Position numbers and translations under genes: made by a program
Notes under the pieces: generated by a model
Database searches by the model: none
Seen by the model: only the letters and a program-made list of their open reading frames with translations
What the model was told of the DNA's origin: nothing
From: Thermotogaceae bacterium
GTDB taxonomy: Bacteria; Thermotogota; Thermotogae; Thermotogales; Thermotogaceae
Direction: 5' to 3'
Length of the DNA: 9,475 bases
Assembly (NCBI GenBank): GCA_027038385.1
Contig: JALVXE010000128.1
Location: 1-9,475, forward strand
Shown: piece by piece, positions 1 to 7,315 of the stretch
Layout: every line of letters starts with the position of its first letter
Numbering within the stretch: position 1 is the stretch's first letter

Positions 1-1
1 A

Positions 2-430
2 AAGAAGATCGATCCCCCGAAAGACATAATGGAAGCGATGAGCAAGCAGATGAAAGCTGAAAGAACCAAAAGAGCTGCGATATTGGAGGCCGAGGGTGTC
101 AAGCAATCACAGATACTCAAAGCCGAAGGTGAGAAGAGTGCCGCAATATTGAGAGCAGAAGGTGAAGCGGAGGCAATCAAGAAGGTCGCCGATGCGAACA
201 AATACAGGCTCATCGCGGAAGCTCAAGGGCAGGCTCAAGCGATACTCGAAGTTTTCAAGGCGATACATGACGGAAAACCGAGCAAAGAGATAATAGCTTT
301 GAAATACCTAGAAGCCCTTGCCAAGATGGCCGATGGCCAGTCGAGCAAGGTTTTCGTGCCTTACGATTCCTCATCCGTAATGGGTGCGATGGGCATGCTT
401 GCTGATCTGTTCAAGTCAAAAGAGAGTTGA
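2..430 (+). CDS. Stomatin/prohibitin-like SPFH protein, C-terminal part only
   Basis: The reading frame is open from base 2, so the gene begins left of the window and only about 142 C-terminal residues are seen. The ATG at 29 is an internal Met, because the in-frame residues before it (KKIDPPKDI) continue the family pattern IDPP-x-DI-x-EAM-x-xQM-x-AERxKRA. After this come Ala/Glu-rich coiled-coil repeats (AEGxKQSxILKAEGEK, then AEGEAEAIKKVADA) and a globular tail ending in FKSKES. This is typical of bacterial stomatin/QmcA-type proteins, which are membrane-anchored, form large oligomeric rings and are usually linked to membrane proteases or an NfeD partner. The N-terminal membrane anchor and most of the SPFH domain lie outside the window, so those parts are inferred. 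The 3' end overlaps the convergent DUF554 gene by 15 bases. Family assignment is firm; the exact subfamily is not. Confidence 0.93.
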   Translation, partial: KKIDPPKDIMEAMSKQMKAERTKRAAILEAEGVKQSQILKAEGEKSAAILRAEGEAEAIKKVADANKYRLIAEAQGQAQAILEVFKAIHDGKPSKEIIALKYLEALAKMADGQSSKVFVPYDSSSVMGAMGMLADLFKSKES

Positions 431-1126
431 TATGTAGTCTGCTACGGGGATTATAACTATCGCCGGCAGGAAATTCCCCACTTTGATATCTTTTAATCCC
501 AGTATCCTTATGCCTATCGCGAGAACGAGTAGACCCCCAAGTGCTGTCATGTCGCCTAGATATATCGGGGTTGACAGGAAGCTCAAATAGGATGCAAGGC
601 TGACGAGAAGTCCTTGAAAGACCAACACCCAAATCGAGGAGAAGAGGACACCGAATCCGTAGAGTGATGCAAGGATCGATGAGGAGATGAAATCCATCAG
701 CGATTTCACCAGTATCAAGCTCGGATCGTTTTGAAGGCCTATGTTCAGACAACCTATTATCGTCATCGGACCTATGGTGAAGAGGAGCGAAGCACTCACG
801 AATCCCGTCGAGAATCCCTCGTTCTTTCCGACCTTCCCGGCGAGGTTTTCAAGACTGTCTTCTATCTTTGTGAGCTCCCCTATTATCCCCCCAAACAATA
901 GCGACAGGAGAATCAAGAGGAAATCCGGCCTTCCGACTTTGGCCATCTGGGGTGTTATCATGGGTTTGACGACCATGGCAGTTCCTATCCCGAGCGTTAT
1001 CAAACCCACCGATGTGAACATCGTGTCCTTCATCTTCTCCGGGATTATCTTTCCAAAGTATATTCCGAGGAGACTTCCAAGTATAACCGCGATGGTGTTG
1101 ACTATTGTGGCGTAGTGGAACATCAT
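416..1126 (-). CDS. DUF554 family integral membrane protein (YdfK-like)
   Basis: A 236-residue, very hydrophobic protein with about seven or eight membrane segments. It starts with an N-terminal motif (NTIAVILGSLLGIYFG) characteristic of DUF554. Other family-like stretches are LGIGTAMV near residue 46, LLFGGIIGE near 75, FTIGPMTIIG near 116 and the C-terminal ALGGLLVLAIGIRIL. The function of DUF554 proteins is not established; they are predicted inner-membrane transporters or channels. The gene follows recG with an ATGA overlap at 1126-1123, so the two are probably co-transcribed and translationally coupled. The first two codons are both ATG (1126 and 1123). The Shine-Dalgarno GGAGGTG (1135-1129) lies only 2 nt from the first but 5 nt from the second, so initiation at 1123 (235 aa) may be preferred. 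The 3' end overlaps the convergent SPFH gene. Confidence 0.88.
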   Translation of the reverse strand: MMFHYATIVNTIAVILGSLLGIYFGKIIPEKMKDTMFTSVGLITLGIGTAMVVKPMITPQMAKVGRPDFLLILLSLLFGGIIGELTKIEDSLENLAGKVGKNEGFSTGFVSASLLFTIGPMTIIGCLNIGLQNDPSLILVKSLMDFISSSILASLYGFGVLFSSIWVLVFQGLLVSLASYLSFLSTPIYLGDMTALGGLLVLAIGIRILGLKDIKVGNFLPAIVIIPVADYISTLF

Positions 1127-3453
1127 CCCACCTCCAGGAGTTTTATCCTGTCTCCGTACTTGGATCTGATCTTCTCGTAAAGATATTTGTGCTTTGAAAG
1201 ATCCGGATCGCCTTCTACGAGCTCGAACGCATCTTCTCTGGCTTGGGAGAGCTCGATCTTATCACGAATTATATCAGCGAATTTGAATTCAGGAAGTCCG
1301 TGCTGTTTCGTTCCAAGAAATTCCCCCGGTCCCCTGAGTTGCAGATCGTACTCCGCTATCTTGAAACCGTCCGTGGTCGATTCGAAGAATTTGAGTCTCT
1401 TGTAAGCTTCCTCGTCGAGATCACCGTAAAGGAGGAAGCAATAAGCTTGATGCTTACTCCTTCCAACCCTTCCCCTGAGCTGATGGAGCTGTGCAAGTCC
1501 GAACCTCTCTGGATTCTCTACAACCATAACAGTAGCGTCTGGAACGTCTATACCCACCTCTATAACGGTCGTCGATACGAGGACTGAGAACTCCTTTGAA
1601 GCGAACTTCTCCATCACTTCTTCCTTTTCACCATCAGGCATTCTTCCGTGGAGAAGTCCAACGCTTATATCTGGGAAGACCTTCTTCGAAAGGTACTCGT
1701 ACATTTCGGTTGCAGCTTTGAGCATGAGTCTATCTGACTCCTCTATGAGGGGATAGACTATGAACGCCTGACGACCCATCTTGACTTCTTCTCTTATGAA
1801 GTTGAAAACTTCGTGCGATCTGCTCACCGGCACCATCATAGTTCTTACGGGCTTTCTACCTGGAGGCATCTCGTCTATCACCGATACGTCAAGATCACCA
1901 TAGAGCGTCAAGGAAAGTGTTCTCGGTATAGGTGTAGCCGTCATAACGAGTGTGTCGACCAGTTTTCCCTTGTTCATCAGCTCCTCTCTCTGCTTGACAC
2001 CAAACCTGTGCTGCTCGTCTATTATGACTAGTCCAAGGTTCTTGAAATGGACATCGCTTTGTATGAGGGCATGTGTTCCAACTATCACGTCTATGGATCC
2101 GTTCTTCAAAGCGGCTTTTATCTTGTTTTTCTGTGAAGATGGTGTAGATCCCGTCAAGAGAGCTATCTTCACACCATACTTTTCCAGCTTTTCCATCCTT
2201 CTGTAGTGTTGCACCGCGAGTATCAAAGTAGGTGCCATCATCGCACTCTGGAAACCTGCTTCGTGGTTATCCAGCATCGCGAGCTGGGCGACAACCGTTT
2301 TTCCAGATCCGACATCCCCTTGAAGAAGCCTGTTCATCGGAGATTCCGATTCCATATCCTCTCTTATCTCAAAATGAACCCTTCTTTGAGCATTCGTGAG
2401 TTCGAAGGGAAGATCCTTCAAAAAATCCCGAGCTAGGTTTCCTCTGATATCCTTTGGTATTCCACCGAGTTTTTTCTGAGTTTGCCTGCTCATGGCGAGT
2501 GCGAGTTGGAAGTAAAAGAGCTCCTCATAAGATAATCTTCTCTTCGACTCTTTGAGGTGATAGATGGTTTTTGGAAAGTGCACACCTTGGAGTGCTGTTT
2601 TCTTTTCTGCGAGTTCTCTCTTATCTTTTAGAAAGTCTGGAAAATCATCTTCGAACTTGCATATACTGTGCTTTAGATTCTCTCTGAATATCTTTCTTAT
2701 AACCTTTTGAGAGATTCCCGATGTCAGGCTGTATATTGGGAGGATCTCCCTTTGGAAGCTTTTGTCGTAAGGTACGACCTCCGGGGAATTCGACTCAAGC
2801 GACCCGAACATATTCCTCTTGAAGCTTCCTGTCACAATCACTTCTTTTCCTTTTAGGCTCCTTATAGATTCGTACAAGTAGTCCTGGTTAAACCACTTCA
2901 AGACGGCGGTTTTCACACCATCTGTCAATGTGGCAGAGATAACATTGACCTTTCTTAACTTTTTTACATCCGTTGATGTTATCCTTCCCTTAGTAGTGTA
3001 CTTGCCCTCGACTATCTCTCCGAGGGGTACTATCTTTCTTCTGTCCTCGTAATCACGTGGTATGTACCAAACGAGATCGATTATCTTCTCAATTCCGAGC
3101 TTTTTCAAGGTTTTCGCCCTTGAAGGTCCGACACCTTTCGCAAACTTTATATCGGTTTCTGGGTCTTTCAAATCACCTTCGCAACTTGGGCTCTGAAAAA
3201 AGAACCATTTTTTGTATCTACTTATCATATCGATGGCGTTCTCGATCCTCTTGATTCTCCGCTTCTCAGGAAGCTTTTTGATAGGCTTCAAATAATCCAC
3301 AAGGAGCTTGAGTTTTTCACTTGCTTCCTCATCTTCGAGGAGAGGATCGTCGATTTCTTCATGCCTTTTAATAACGGAAAGAATTCGCAATGTATCCTTT
3401 TCTTTCAGCGCATTTTCCAAATCCGACAGGAATTCTTCGATCAAGATCGGCAA
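1123..3453 (-). CDS. recG: ATP-dependent DNA helicase RecG
   Basis: RecG is a superfamily 2 DNA translocase that remodels stalled forks and branched recombination intermediates in the cytoplasm. From the chosen start it is 776 residues. An N-terminal helical extension of about 100 residues (absent from E. coli RecG, present in Thermotoga) is followed by the helix-hairpin-helix-like FAKGVGPSRAKTLKKLG and the wedge/OB region. The helicase motifs are all intact: Walker A GDVGSGKT (about residue 380), DEQH (about 480), TATPIPR (about 505) and QLRGRVGR (about 660). A C-terminal translocation region follows (FKIAEYDLQLRGPGEFLG). I choose TTG at 3453 as the start because GGGGTGAT (3464-3457) is a strong ribosome binding site with good spacing. 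The longer ATG at 3489 lies in the loop of a terminator hairpin and has no ribosome binding site. DUF554 is coupled downstream. Identity is very secure; only the start is debatable. Confidence 0.98.
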   Translation of the reverse strand: MPILIEEFLSDLENALKEKDTLRILSVIKRHEEIDDPLLEDEEASEKLKLLVDYLKPIKKLPEKRRIKRIENAIDMISRYKKWFFFQSPSCEGDLKDPETDIKFAKGVGPSRAKTLKKLGIEKIIDLVWYIPRDYEDRRKIVPLGEIVEGKYTTKGRITSTDVKKLRKVNVISATLTDGVKTAVLKWFNQDYLYESIRSLKGKEVIVTGSFKRNMFGSLESNSPEVVPYDKSFQREILPIYSLTSGISQKVIRKIFRENLKHSICKFEDDFPDFLKDKRELAEKKTALQGVHFPKTIYHLKESKRRLSYEELFYFQLALAMSRQTQKKLGGIPKDIRGNLARDFLKDLPFELTNAQRRVHFEIREDMESESPMNRLLQGDVGSGKTVVAQLAMLDNHEAGFQSAMMAPTLILAVQHYRRMEKLEKYGVKIALLTGSTPSSQKNKIKAALKNGSIDVIVGTHALIQSDVHFKNLGLVIIDEQHRFGVKQREELMNKGKLVDTLVMTATPIPRTLSLTLYGDLDVSVIDEMPPGRKPVRTMMVPVSRSHEVFNFIREEVKMGRQAFIVYPLIEESDRLMLKAATEMYEYLSKKVFPDISVGLLHGRMPDGEKEEVMEKFASKEFSVLVSTTVIEVGIDVPDATVMVVENPERFGLAQLHQLRGRVGRSKHQAYCFLLYGDLDEEAYKRLKFFESTTDGFKIAEYDLQLRGPGEFLGTKQHGLPEFKFADIIRDKIELSQAREDAFELVEGDPDLSKHKYLYEKIRSKYGDRIKLLEVG

Positions 3454-3456
3454 GGT

Positions 3457-3464
3457 ATCACCCC
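3457..3464 (-). promoter_or_regulatory. Ribosome binding site deciding the recG start
   Basis: GGGGTGAT on the minus strand matches the 3' part of AGGAGGTGAT. Counting from its GGGG, 7 nt separate it from TTG at 3453-3451. No comparable site precedes the ATG at 3489. As I recall it, T. maritima RecG also has a Trp-Gly pair followed by an acidic residue at this point. That would fit conservation of the DNA ribosome binding site rather than of the peptide. Confidence 0.65.
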
Positions 3465-3472
3465 AAGGTATT

Positions 3473-3497
3473 ATAAAGGCCCGCCTCATGGCGGGCC
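3473..3497 (-). terminator. Intrinsic terminator after the solute-binding protein gene
   Basis: On the minus strand, 21 nt after the stop codon of the binding-protein gene, there is a perfect 8-bp G+C-only stem: GGCCCGCC and GGCGGGCC flank a 4-nt loop (ATGA), followed by TTTAT. The T tract is short, but the stem is very stable, as a thermophile would need. It separates the binding-protein gene from recG and probably reduces read-through. On the plus strand the stem is not followed by Ts, so it should work in one direction only. Confidence 0.7.
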
Positions 3498-3518
3498 AGA
3501 GGCAGGTTTACGGGTTCG

Positions 3519-4781
3519 TTATTTTCCGCTGTATTCCTCTTCAAGGAGTTTGTTTATCTCTTTCGTAGTCTGCTTTATCGCATCATCTATGGAGGTCTTT
3601 CCATATATGACGTTTGCAAACATCGTTCCAACCTTCTGCCTTATCTCGTACCAAACACCTATCTGCGGGTCGAAGACTCCATTCGGTATCTGGACCAGCG
3701 GTATGTTGGCTTTCGGATCGCTCGCAGCGTAGTCCTTCCAGATCTTCGTCTCAAGTGCGCTCTTCCTAACCGGAACGTATCCGGTGTGAACCGCCCAATA
3801 AGCAGTTATCTCTGGGGAAACGAGGAACTTCATGAACTCCCAAGCAGCTCTCTTTTGAGCTTCGCTTGCTGTTTTGAACATTATGACATCCGTTCCGGCG
3901 AACGGAACTTTGTCCGTCTTCCATTTCGGAACTGGAACCCAGGACCAGTCGTGCTTACCTTTGGATGCCCTGTCGACGTACGGTTTTCCAGCTATTGAGC
4001 CTATGTACATGGCGACTTTTCCGTTTCCAAATGGTCCCGACATATAGCTCCCCTGCACGTATGCTATCTTCTCATCGTACATCTTCTTGAGGAGCTTGAG
4101 AACTTCTCTGGTTTCCGGCGTGTCGAGGTTCGGCACCCACTTTCCGTTGACCTTCTTGAGTATCGATCCACCAGCAAGCGAGAGGAATATCTCGAACGTG
4201 TCAACTGTTGGCCTGAATCCGAATCCGTACTGATCTATCTTTCCATCTCCGTCTATGTCGTCAGTAAGTGCCTTGGCATCAGCTACAAGCTCGTCAACAG
4301 TTTTTGGAGCGTCGACACCATACATGAGGAGGGCATCTGTGTTCACGAACAGGACGTAGAGCGATTTGTTGAACGGCATCGCATAGATCTTGTCTCCCCA
4401 CATACAGTTGAGCCTGAATGGCTTCCAAATATCCTCCCACTCATCCTTTGTGAATCCTATCTGTGGATCGAAGACGTACTTGTTAAGTTCCTGAACGACA
4501 CCTGCCTGTATGAGCTTTGCCGTCCAGTTCGAGTAAGCTTGAGCAAGAACTGGAAGCTGTCCACTTTGTGCAGCTGCCAGAAGTTTTTGAGCGAGTGCAC
4601 CGTAGTTTCCAACGTATATAGCCTTGACCTTTATTCCTGGGTGAGTCTGGTTGAACATCTTGATGATGTCTTGAAGAGCCTTGCCATGACCTCCTCCCAT
4701 GGCATGCCAGAACGTTATCTCAACGGTGGCAAAGCTCATAACGAAAACCGCTAGTAAAGCGACAACGAACAGTTTCTTCAC
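3519..4781 (-). CDS. UgpB-like extracellular solute-binding protein of an ABC transporter
   Basis: A 420-residue family 1 solute-binding protein. It has a classic Sec signal peptide (MKK, then a hydrophobic core to about residue 17) probably cleaved near SFA-TVEITFW. There is no lipobox Cys, so it is likely a soluble periplasmic (toga-space) protein. The mature N terminus has the UgpB-type pattern FWHAMGGGHGK, then FNQTHPGIKV, YVGNYGAL and LPVLAQAYSNWTAKL. This resembles E. coli UgpB (FWHSM, GNY, ILQVYE) and the T. maritima glycerol-3-phosphate-type binding protein. A DxDGDGKIDQYG segment near residue 175 looks like a Ca-binding loop. The substrate is probably glycerol-3-phosphate, a glycerophosphodiester or a sugar; the sequence alone does not decide. 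The GTG start at 4781 has AGGAGG 8 nt upstream. No permease or ATPase genes adjoin it: a MerR-like gene is upstream, a terminator and recG are downstream. Confidence 0.93.
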   Translation of the reverse strand: MKKLFVVALLAVFVMSFATVEITFWHAMGGGHGKALQDIIKMFNQTHPGIKVKAIYVGNYGALAQKLLAAAQSGQLPVLAQAYSNWTAKLIQAGVVQELNKYVFDPQIGFTKDEWEDIWKPFRLNCMWGDKIYAMPFNKSLYVLFVNTDALLMYGVDAPKTVDELVADAKALTDDIDGDGKIDQYGFGFRPTVDTFEIFLSLAGGSILKKVNGKWVPNLDTPETREVLKLLKKMYDEKIAYVQGSYMSGPFGNGKVAMYIGSIAGKPYVDRASKGKHDWSWVPVPKWKTDKVPFAGTDVIMFKTASEAQKRAAWEFMKFLVSPEITAYWAVHTGYVPVRKSALETKIWKDYAASDPKANIPLVQIPNGVFDPQIGVWYEIRQKVGTMFANVIYGKTSIDDAIKQTTKEINKLLEEEYSGK

Positions 4782-4815
4782 TTTCTATCCCTCCTTTCGT
4801 TTTTTATGCAAAAAG

Positions 4816-4845
4816 ATTTTAGCAAAACACCGACTTCATCTCCAA
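4816..4845 (-). promoter_or_regulatory. Candidate promoter of the solute-binding protein gene
   Basis: On the minus strand an extended -10 element, TGCTAAAAT (4824-4816), lies 18 nt after TTGGAG (4845-4840), which matches TTGACA only in its first three bases plus one A. Transcription would start near 4809, about 28 nt before the GTG. The -35 lies inside the end of the MerR-like gene, so the binding protein can be expressed separately from it. Assigned by eye. Confidence 0.42.
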
Positions 4846-5201
4846 AACATCCACCATTTTTTCCTTTTCTCTTTAAAACATTCTTGGATCTTGCTTTCAA
4901 TGTTTTCAAGCCTTTCAAGAATCTCTTTCATTTTCAAATCCAATCTGTCCAGTCTTTCCAGAACATCCACGTTTTCTCTACCCTTTTGAATTTCACCAAC
5001 GGCGGCGATCAAAGAATATCCCTTTTCTCTGATGAGACGAACGATCTTTTCTATTATAAGCTTCTCAGCCTCGTTTATCATGAGTCCAGATGGACCCTCG
5101 GGTGCTCTTATAACCTTCAGTTTTTTCAGATCCATTATATATCCCCTCAGAGTTGTGTACGGAACACCCAGCTTCTTTGAAAGAGATCTGATCGTATACA
5201 T
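4836..5201 (-). CDS. Small MerR-type HTH protein with coiled coil and aromatic C-terminal tail
   Basis: A 121-residue protein. Residues 1-72 look like a MerR-family winged helix: YTIRSLSKKLGVPYTTLRGYI is the helix-turn-helix, followed by a wing (APEGPSGL) and the helices EAEKLIIEKIVRLIREKGYSL. Residues 76-112 are a charged heptad coiled coil (VLERLDRLDLKMKEILERLENIESKI), probably for dimerisation. The last residues, KRKKWWMFWR, form a basic and aromatic tail that could touch a membrane or a protein partner. No metal- or drug-sensing domain is visible. It could be an autoregulated transcription factor or a structural DNA-binding protein of RacA-like architecture (HTH plus coiled coil plus membrane contact); the latter is inference only. 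The ATG at 5201 has GGAGG 6 nt upstream. A perfect palindrome lies about 45 bp upstream. The gene is A+T-richer (about 32% G+C at its 3' end) than its neighbours. Confidence 0.78.
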   Translation of the reverse strand: MYTIRSLSKKLGVPYTTLRGYIMDLKKLKVIRAPEGPSGLMINEAEKLIIEKIVRLIREKGYSLIAAVGEIQKGRENVDVLERLDRLDLKMKEILERLENIESKIQECFKEKRKKWWMFWR

Positions 5202-5244
5202 AATACACCTCCGATTATTTCAAATAGAAAATCTTCGATTAACA

Positions 5245-5262
5245 TGATCATATATATGATCA
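5245..5262. promoter_or_regulatory. Perfect 18-bp palindrome (operator or dif-like candidate)
   Basis: TGATCATATATATGATCA is a perfect dyad: 6-bp TGATCA arms around TATATA. It lies 8 bp after the recombinase stop codon and about 43 bp before the start of the MerR-like gene, in the only spacer between them. It could be the operator of the MerR-like protein, which would fit autoregulation. A Xer target is also conceivable, because the centre is a 6-bp TATATA spacer and some lineages keep dif beside xer. However, the arms do not match the bacterial dif consensus well. A hairpin role is less likely, as the dyad is all weak pairs with no T tract. Confidence 0.6.
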
Positions 5263-5270
5263 CATGCTTT

Positions 5271-6047
5271 TCATATTATCTCAGGCAAGCTTTCCCCTTC
5301 TGCAAGAACTTTCAGGTATATCGACGTCGTAGCTATGGATTCGTGCCCGAGTATGGCTTGTATTTTGTTGAGAGGTACACCGTTTTCCATGAGGATTATC
5401 GCGAAAGTATGTCTCAAGCTGTGTGGTGTAACCTTCTTATCTATGCCAGCTCTTTTCAAATACATCTTCATTCTCCTTTGAACGGTCCTGACGCTAACTT
5501 TTTTCTCAAACACTCCGTTTTTAATGGCTTCCTCGGCGATCTCTCTTTTCACCTGTACAACACGCTCTTTCGAACCTTTTCCCTTTATCCTGATCCTAGC
5601 TCTATCGCCAGAAAAAGTTATGTCTGATCTTTTCATGTTGTGAAGTTCGGATATCCTCATTCCGGTGTTCACCAGAAGCCTGAATATCGACCTGAAGTAA
5701 GGATCGTCTATAGCGTTGAAAAACCTTTTGAGCTCCTCAATCGTTAGATAATGCGGCAGAGCTTTTTCTCTGGGAGGTTCTGCCTCAAGCCAGAAGCGCT
5801 TCCCAGGAATTTTTCCTCTGTCATAAAGCCAATTCAGATATCCTTTGACAGCCACGATTTTAAGCTGCTGGGTCCTTGGTGAGTTCTTCGATATGGATCG
5901 AAGATAGTCGTGGAACCCCTCTTCGTTGAGAGGGAACTTCGAAAAGTTTCTGAGTATGGACCTGTACTGTTTTATCGTTCCCTTACTCCTTCTTTTAACG
6001 TTTTCGAGATATTCAAGATAGTTTTCCAAATACCTGTCTATTTTCAC
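5271..6047 (-). CDS. Tyrosine recombinase/integrase, XerC/XerD/XerA type
   Basis: A site-specific DNA recombinase of 258 residues from the chosen start, the usual size for single-Xer proteins. The N-terminal core-binding (SAM-like) domain is YLENYLEYLENVKRRSKGTI to about residue 90. The catalytic domain keeps all the expected residues: Arg in TGMRISELHNM, the beta-hairpin Lys in KGKGSKERVV, HSLRHTF (His and Arg), LGHESIATTSIYL (second His) and the nucleophile Tyr in SIYLKV. It probably resolves chromosome dimers at a dif site, although an integrase role for a lost element cannot be excluded. The ORF extends upstream to 6107, but that would run into the divergent kinase gene. Three consecutive GTG codons at 6053, 6050 and 6047 follow CACGGGTGG, and I take the last. 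A candidate -10 (TAGAAT, 6066-6061) would give an almost leaderless transcript. The MerR-like gene follows after 69 bp. Confidence 0.93.
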   Translation of the reverse strand: MKIDRYLENYLEYLENVKRRSKGTIKQYRSILRNFSKFPLNEEGFHDYLRSISKNSPRTQQLKIVAVKGYLNWLYDRGKIPGKRFWLEAEPPREKALPHYLTIEELKRFFNAIDDPYFRSIFRLLVNTGMRISELHNMKRSDITFSGDRARIRIKGKGSKERVVQVKREIAEEAIKNGVFEKKVSVRTVQRRMKMYLKRAGIDKKVTPHSLRHTFAIILMENGVPLNKIQAILGHESIATTSIYLKVLAEGESLPEII

Positions 6048-6082
6048 CACCACCCGTGATATTCTACACTCTGGTGATAGAT

Positions 6083-7315
6083 ATGAAGATAACTTGGAAA
6101 CTGACACTTTTCAGCACGTTTATCGTTTCCTTAACCACTCTCAGCATGGTTTTCGTACTCTACGAGACGATGAAAAAATCATTGATCGATTCTCACAAGA
6201 GGCACGTTGCCTCGATCGTTCGTATGTATGTGAGAAGGGGCATGTACCCCGGCGCTAGAAAGATGCTTTTAATTGTGAACGGGAAGGTGCTATCAGATCC
6301 TTTTGGAATTGCCGGGAAGATACCCTACAGAGATGGCGTTTACGAGATAGACGGTGATTACTACATAGGAGTGAGCCTGAGAAGTGAATCAAGGACGATC
6401 TTCGCAGCTTCTTACGTGACGCCGGCTATAAAGGGAATGCAAGAAGTGTCGAGGAGATTGATATTCTTCGCAGCTTCTGGGATAGCCCTGTCTTTTCTCG
6501 CCTCACTCTTGATGGTGAACTTCTCCCTGTCACCTCTCAGGAAGATCTTAAAGGCCGTAAAAGAGATCGACATCTCAAATCTTGAAAAGAGGTTGGAATC
6601 TTCCGGCTCTGGTGATGAATTTGATGAGCTTGTGAGGGAGATGAACAACATGTTGAACAGGATAGAAAAGGCCTACAGAGCACAAGAAAGGTTCGTTCAC
6701 GATGTGTCGCACGAGTTGAAAAATCCCCTTTCTTCGATGAAAGGGTTCATAGGAGTACTGAAGAGATGGGGATTCAGCGACAGGAAACTCTTCGACGAAT
6801 CGATATCCGAAATAGAGAAGGCGATAGATGAGATGAGCGACATGATAGAAAATCTTCTGAGATTCTCAAAGGAAGAGATCTTGGAGAAATCTCTGGTAGA
6901 TTTGAAGGAAATCGCACTGGAAACTGCAAAAGAGCTTGAGAGAAAATACCACAACAGGCACGTCCTAGTTCAAGGAGATGCTCGGATATACACGAATAGG
7001 GATTACCTTAGGATAATCCTGAGAAATCTTCTGGATAACGCCCTTAAATATTCCAATGACGATGTAAAGGTCAACATAAAAGAATGTTGCCTAGAAGTCG
7101 TGGACAGAGGAGAGGGGATACCCAAAGAAGAAATTGACAAGATCTTTGAGAAGTTCTACAGGATCGACAGATCGAGAGACAGGAGAAAAGAAGGGCACGG
7201 AATAGGACTCTCCTTGGTTAAAGAGCTTTCTGAGAAAATGGGAATGAGGGTGGAAGTGGAAAGTGAACCAGGTAAAGGGAGCACTTTCAGGATAACCTGG
7301 GGGGGAAGATCGTGA
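6083..7315 (+). CDS. Membrane sensor histidine kinase (HAMP, HisKA, HATPase_c)
   Basis: A 410-residue class I two-component sensor. TM1 is at about residues 8-27, followed by an extracytoplasmic sensor of about 95 residues and TM2 at about 127-147. A HAMP linker follows (SLSPLRKILKAVKEIDISNLEKRL to about 200). The dimerisation/phosphoacceptor helix has HDVSHELKNP, with His210 the expected phosphorylation site. The ATPase domain has the N box NLLDNALKYS (about 315), G1 DRGEGIP (about 341), the F box FEKFYRID, G2 GHGIGLSLVKEL (about 371) and G3 GKGSTF. All key residues are present, so it should be active. The signal is unknown. I take the ATG at 6083 because GGTGAT lies 4 nt before it; an in-frame GTG at 6056 would nearly abut the recombinase. 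No response regulator gene lies next to it. Its stop overlaps the start of the methyltransferase gene. Confidence 0.95.
   Translation: MKITWKLTLFSTFIVSLTTLSMVFVLYETMKKSLIDSHKRHVASIVRMYVRRGMYPGARKMLLIVNGKVLSDPFGIAGKIPYRDGVYEIDGDYYIGVSLRSESRTIFAASYVTPAIKGMQEVSRRLIFFAASGIALSFLASLLMVNFSLSPLRKILKAVKEIDISNLEKRLESSGSGDEFDELVREMNNMLNRIEKAYRAQERFVHDVSHELKNPLSSMKGFIGVLKRWGFSDRKLFDESISEIEKAIDEMSDMIENLLRFSKEEILEKSLVDLKEIALETAKELERKYHNRHVLVQGDARIYTNRDYLRIILRNLLDNALKYSNDDVKVNIKECCLEVVDRGEGIPKEEIDKIFEKFYRIDRSRDRRKEGHGIGLSLVKELSEKMGMRVEVESEPGKGSTFRITWGGRS

Noticed and set aside
741..1115. Plus-strand ORF of 124 residues opposite the DUF554 gene
   Set aside because: It is the antisense shadow of a clear membrane protein: Pro/Ser-rich, no ribosome binding site and no family resemblance.
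3470..3475. TATAAT as a recG promoter
   Set aside because: A perfect -10 on the minus strand, but the -35 position (TGGCCC) lies inside the terminator stem and transcription would begin within the ribosome binding site. Mentioned, not annotated.
3361..3732. Plus-strand ORF of 123 residues spanning the recG/binding-protein junction
   Set aside because: It is antisense to two confident genes and their terminator, with no recognisable protein pattern.
5245..5262. Reading the palindrome as a terminator of the recombinase gene
   Set aside because: The dyad is almost wholly A/T, would be weak at high temperature and lacks a T tract.
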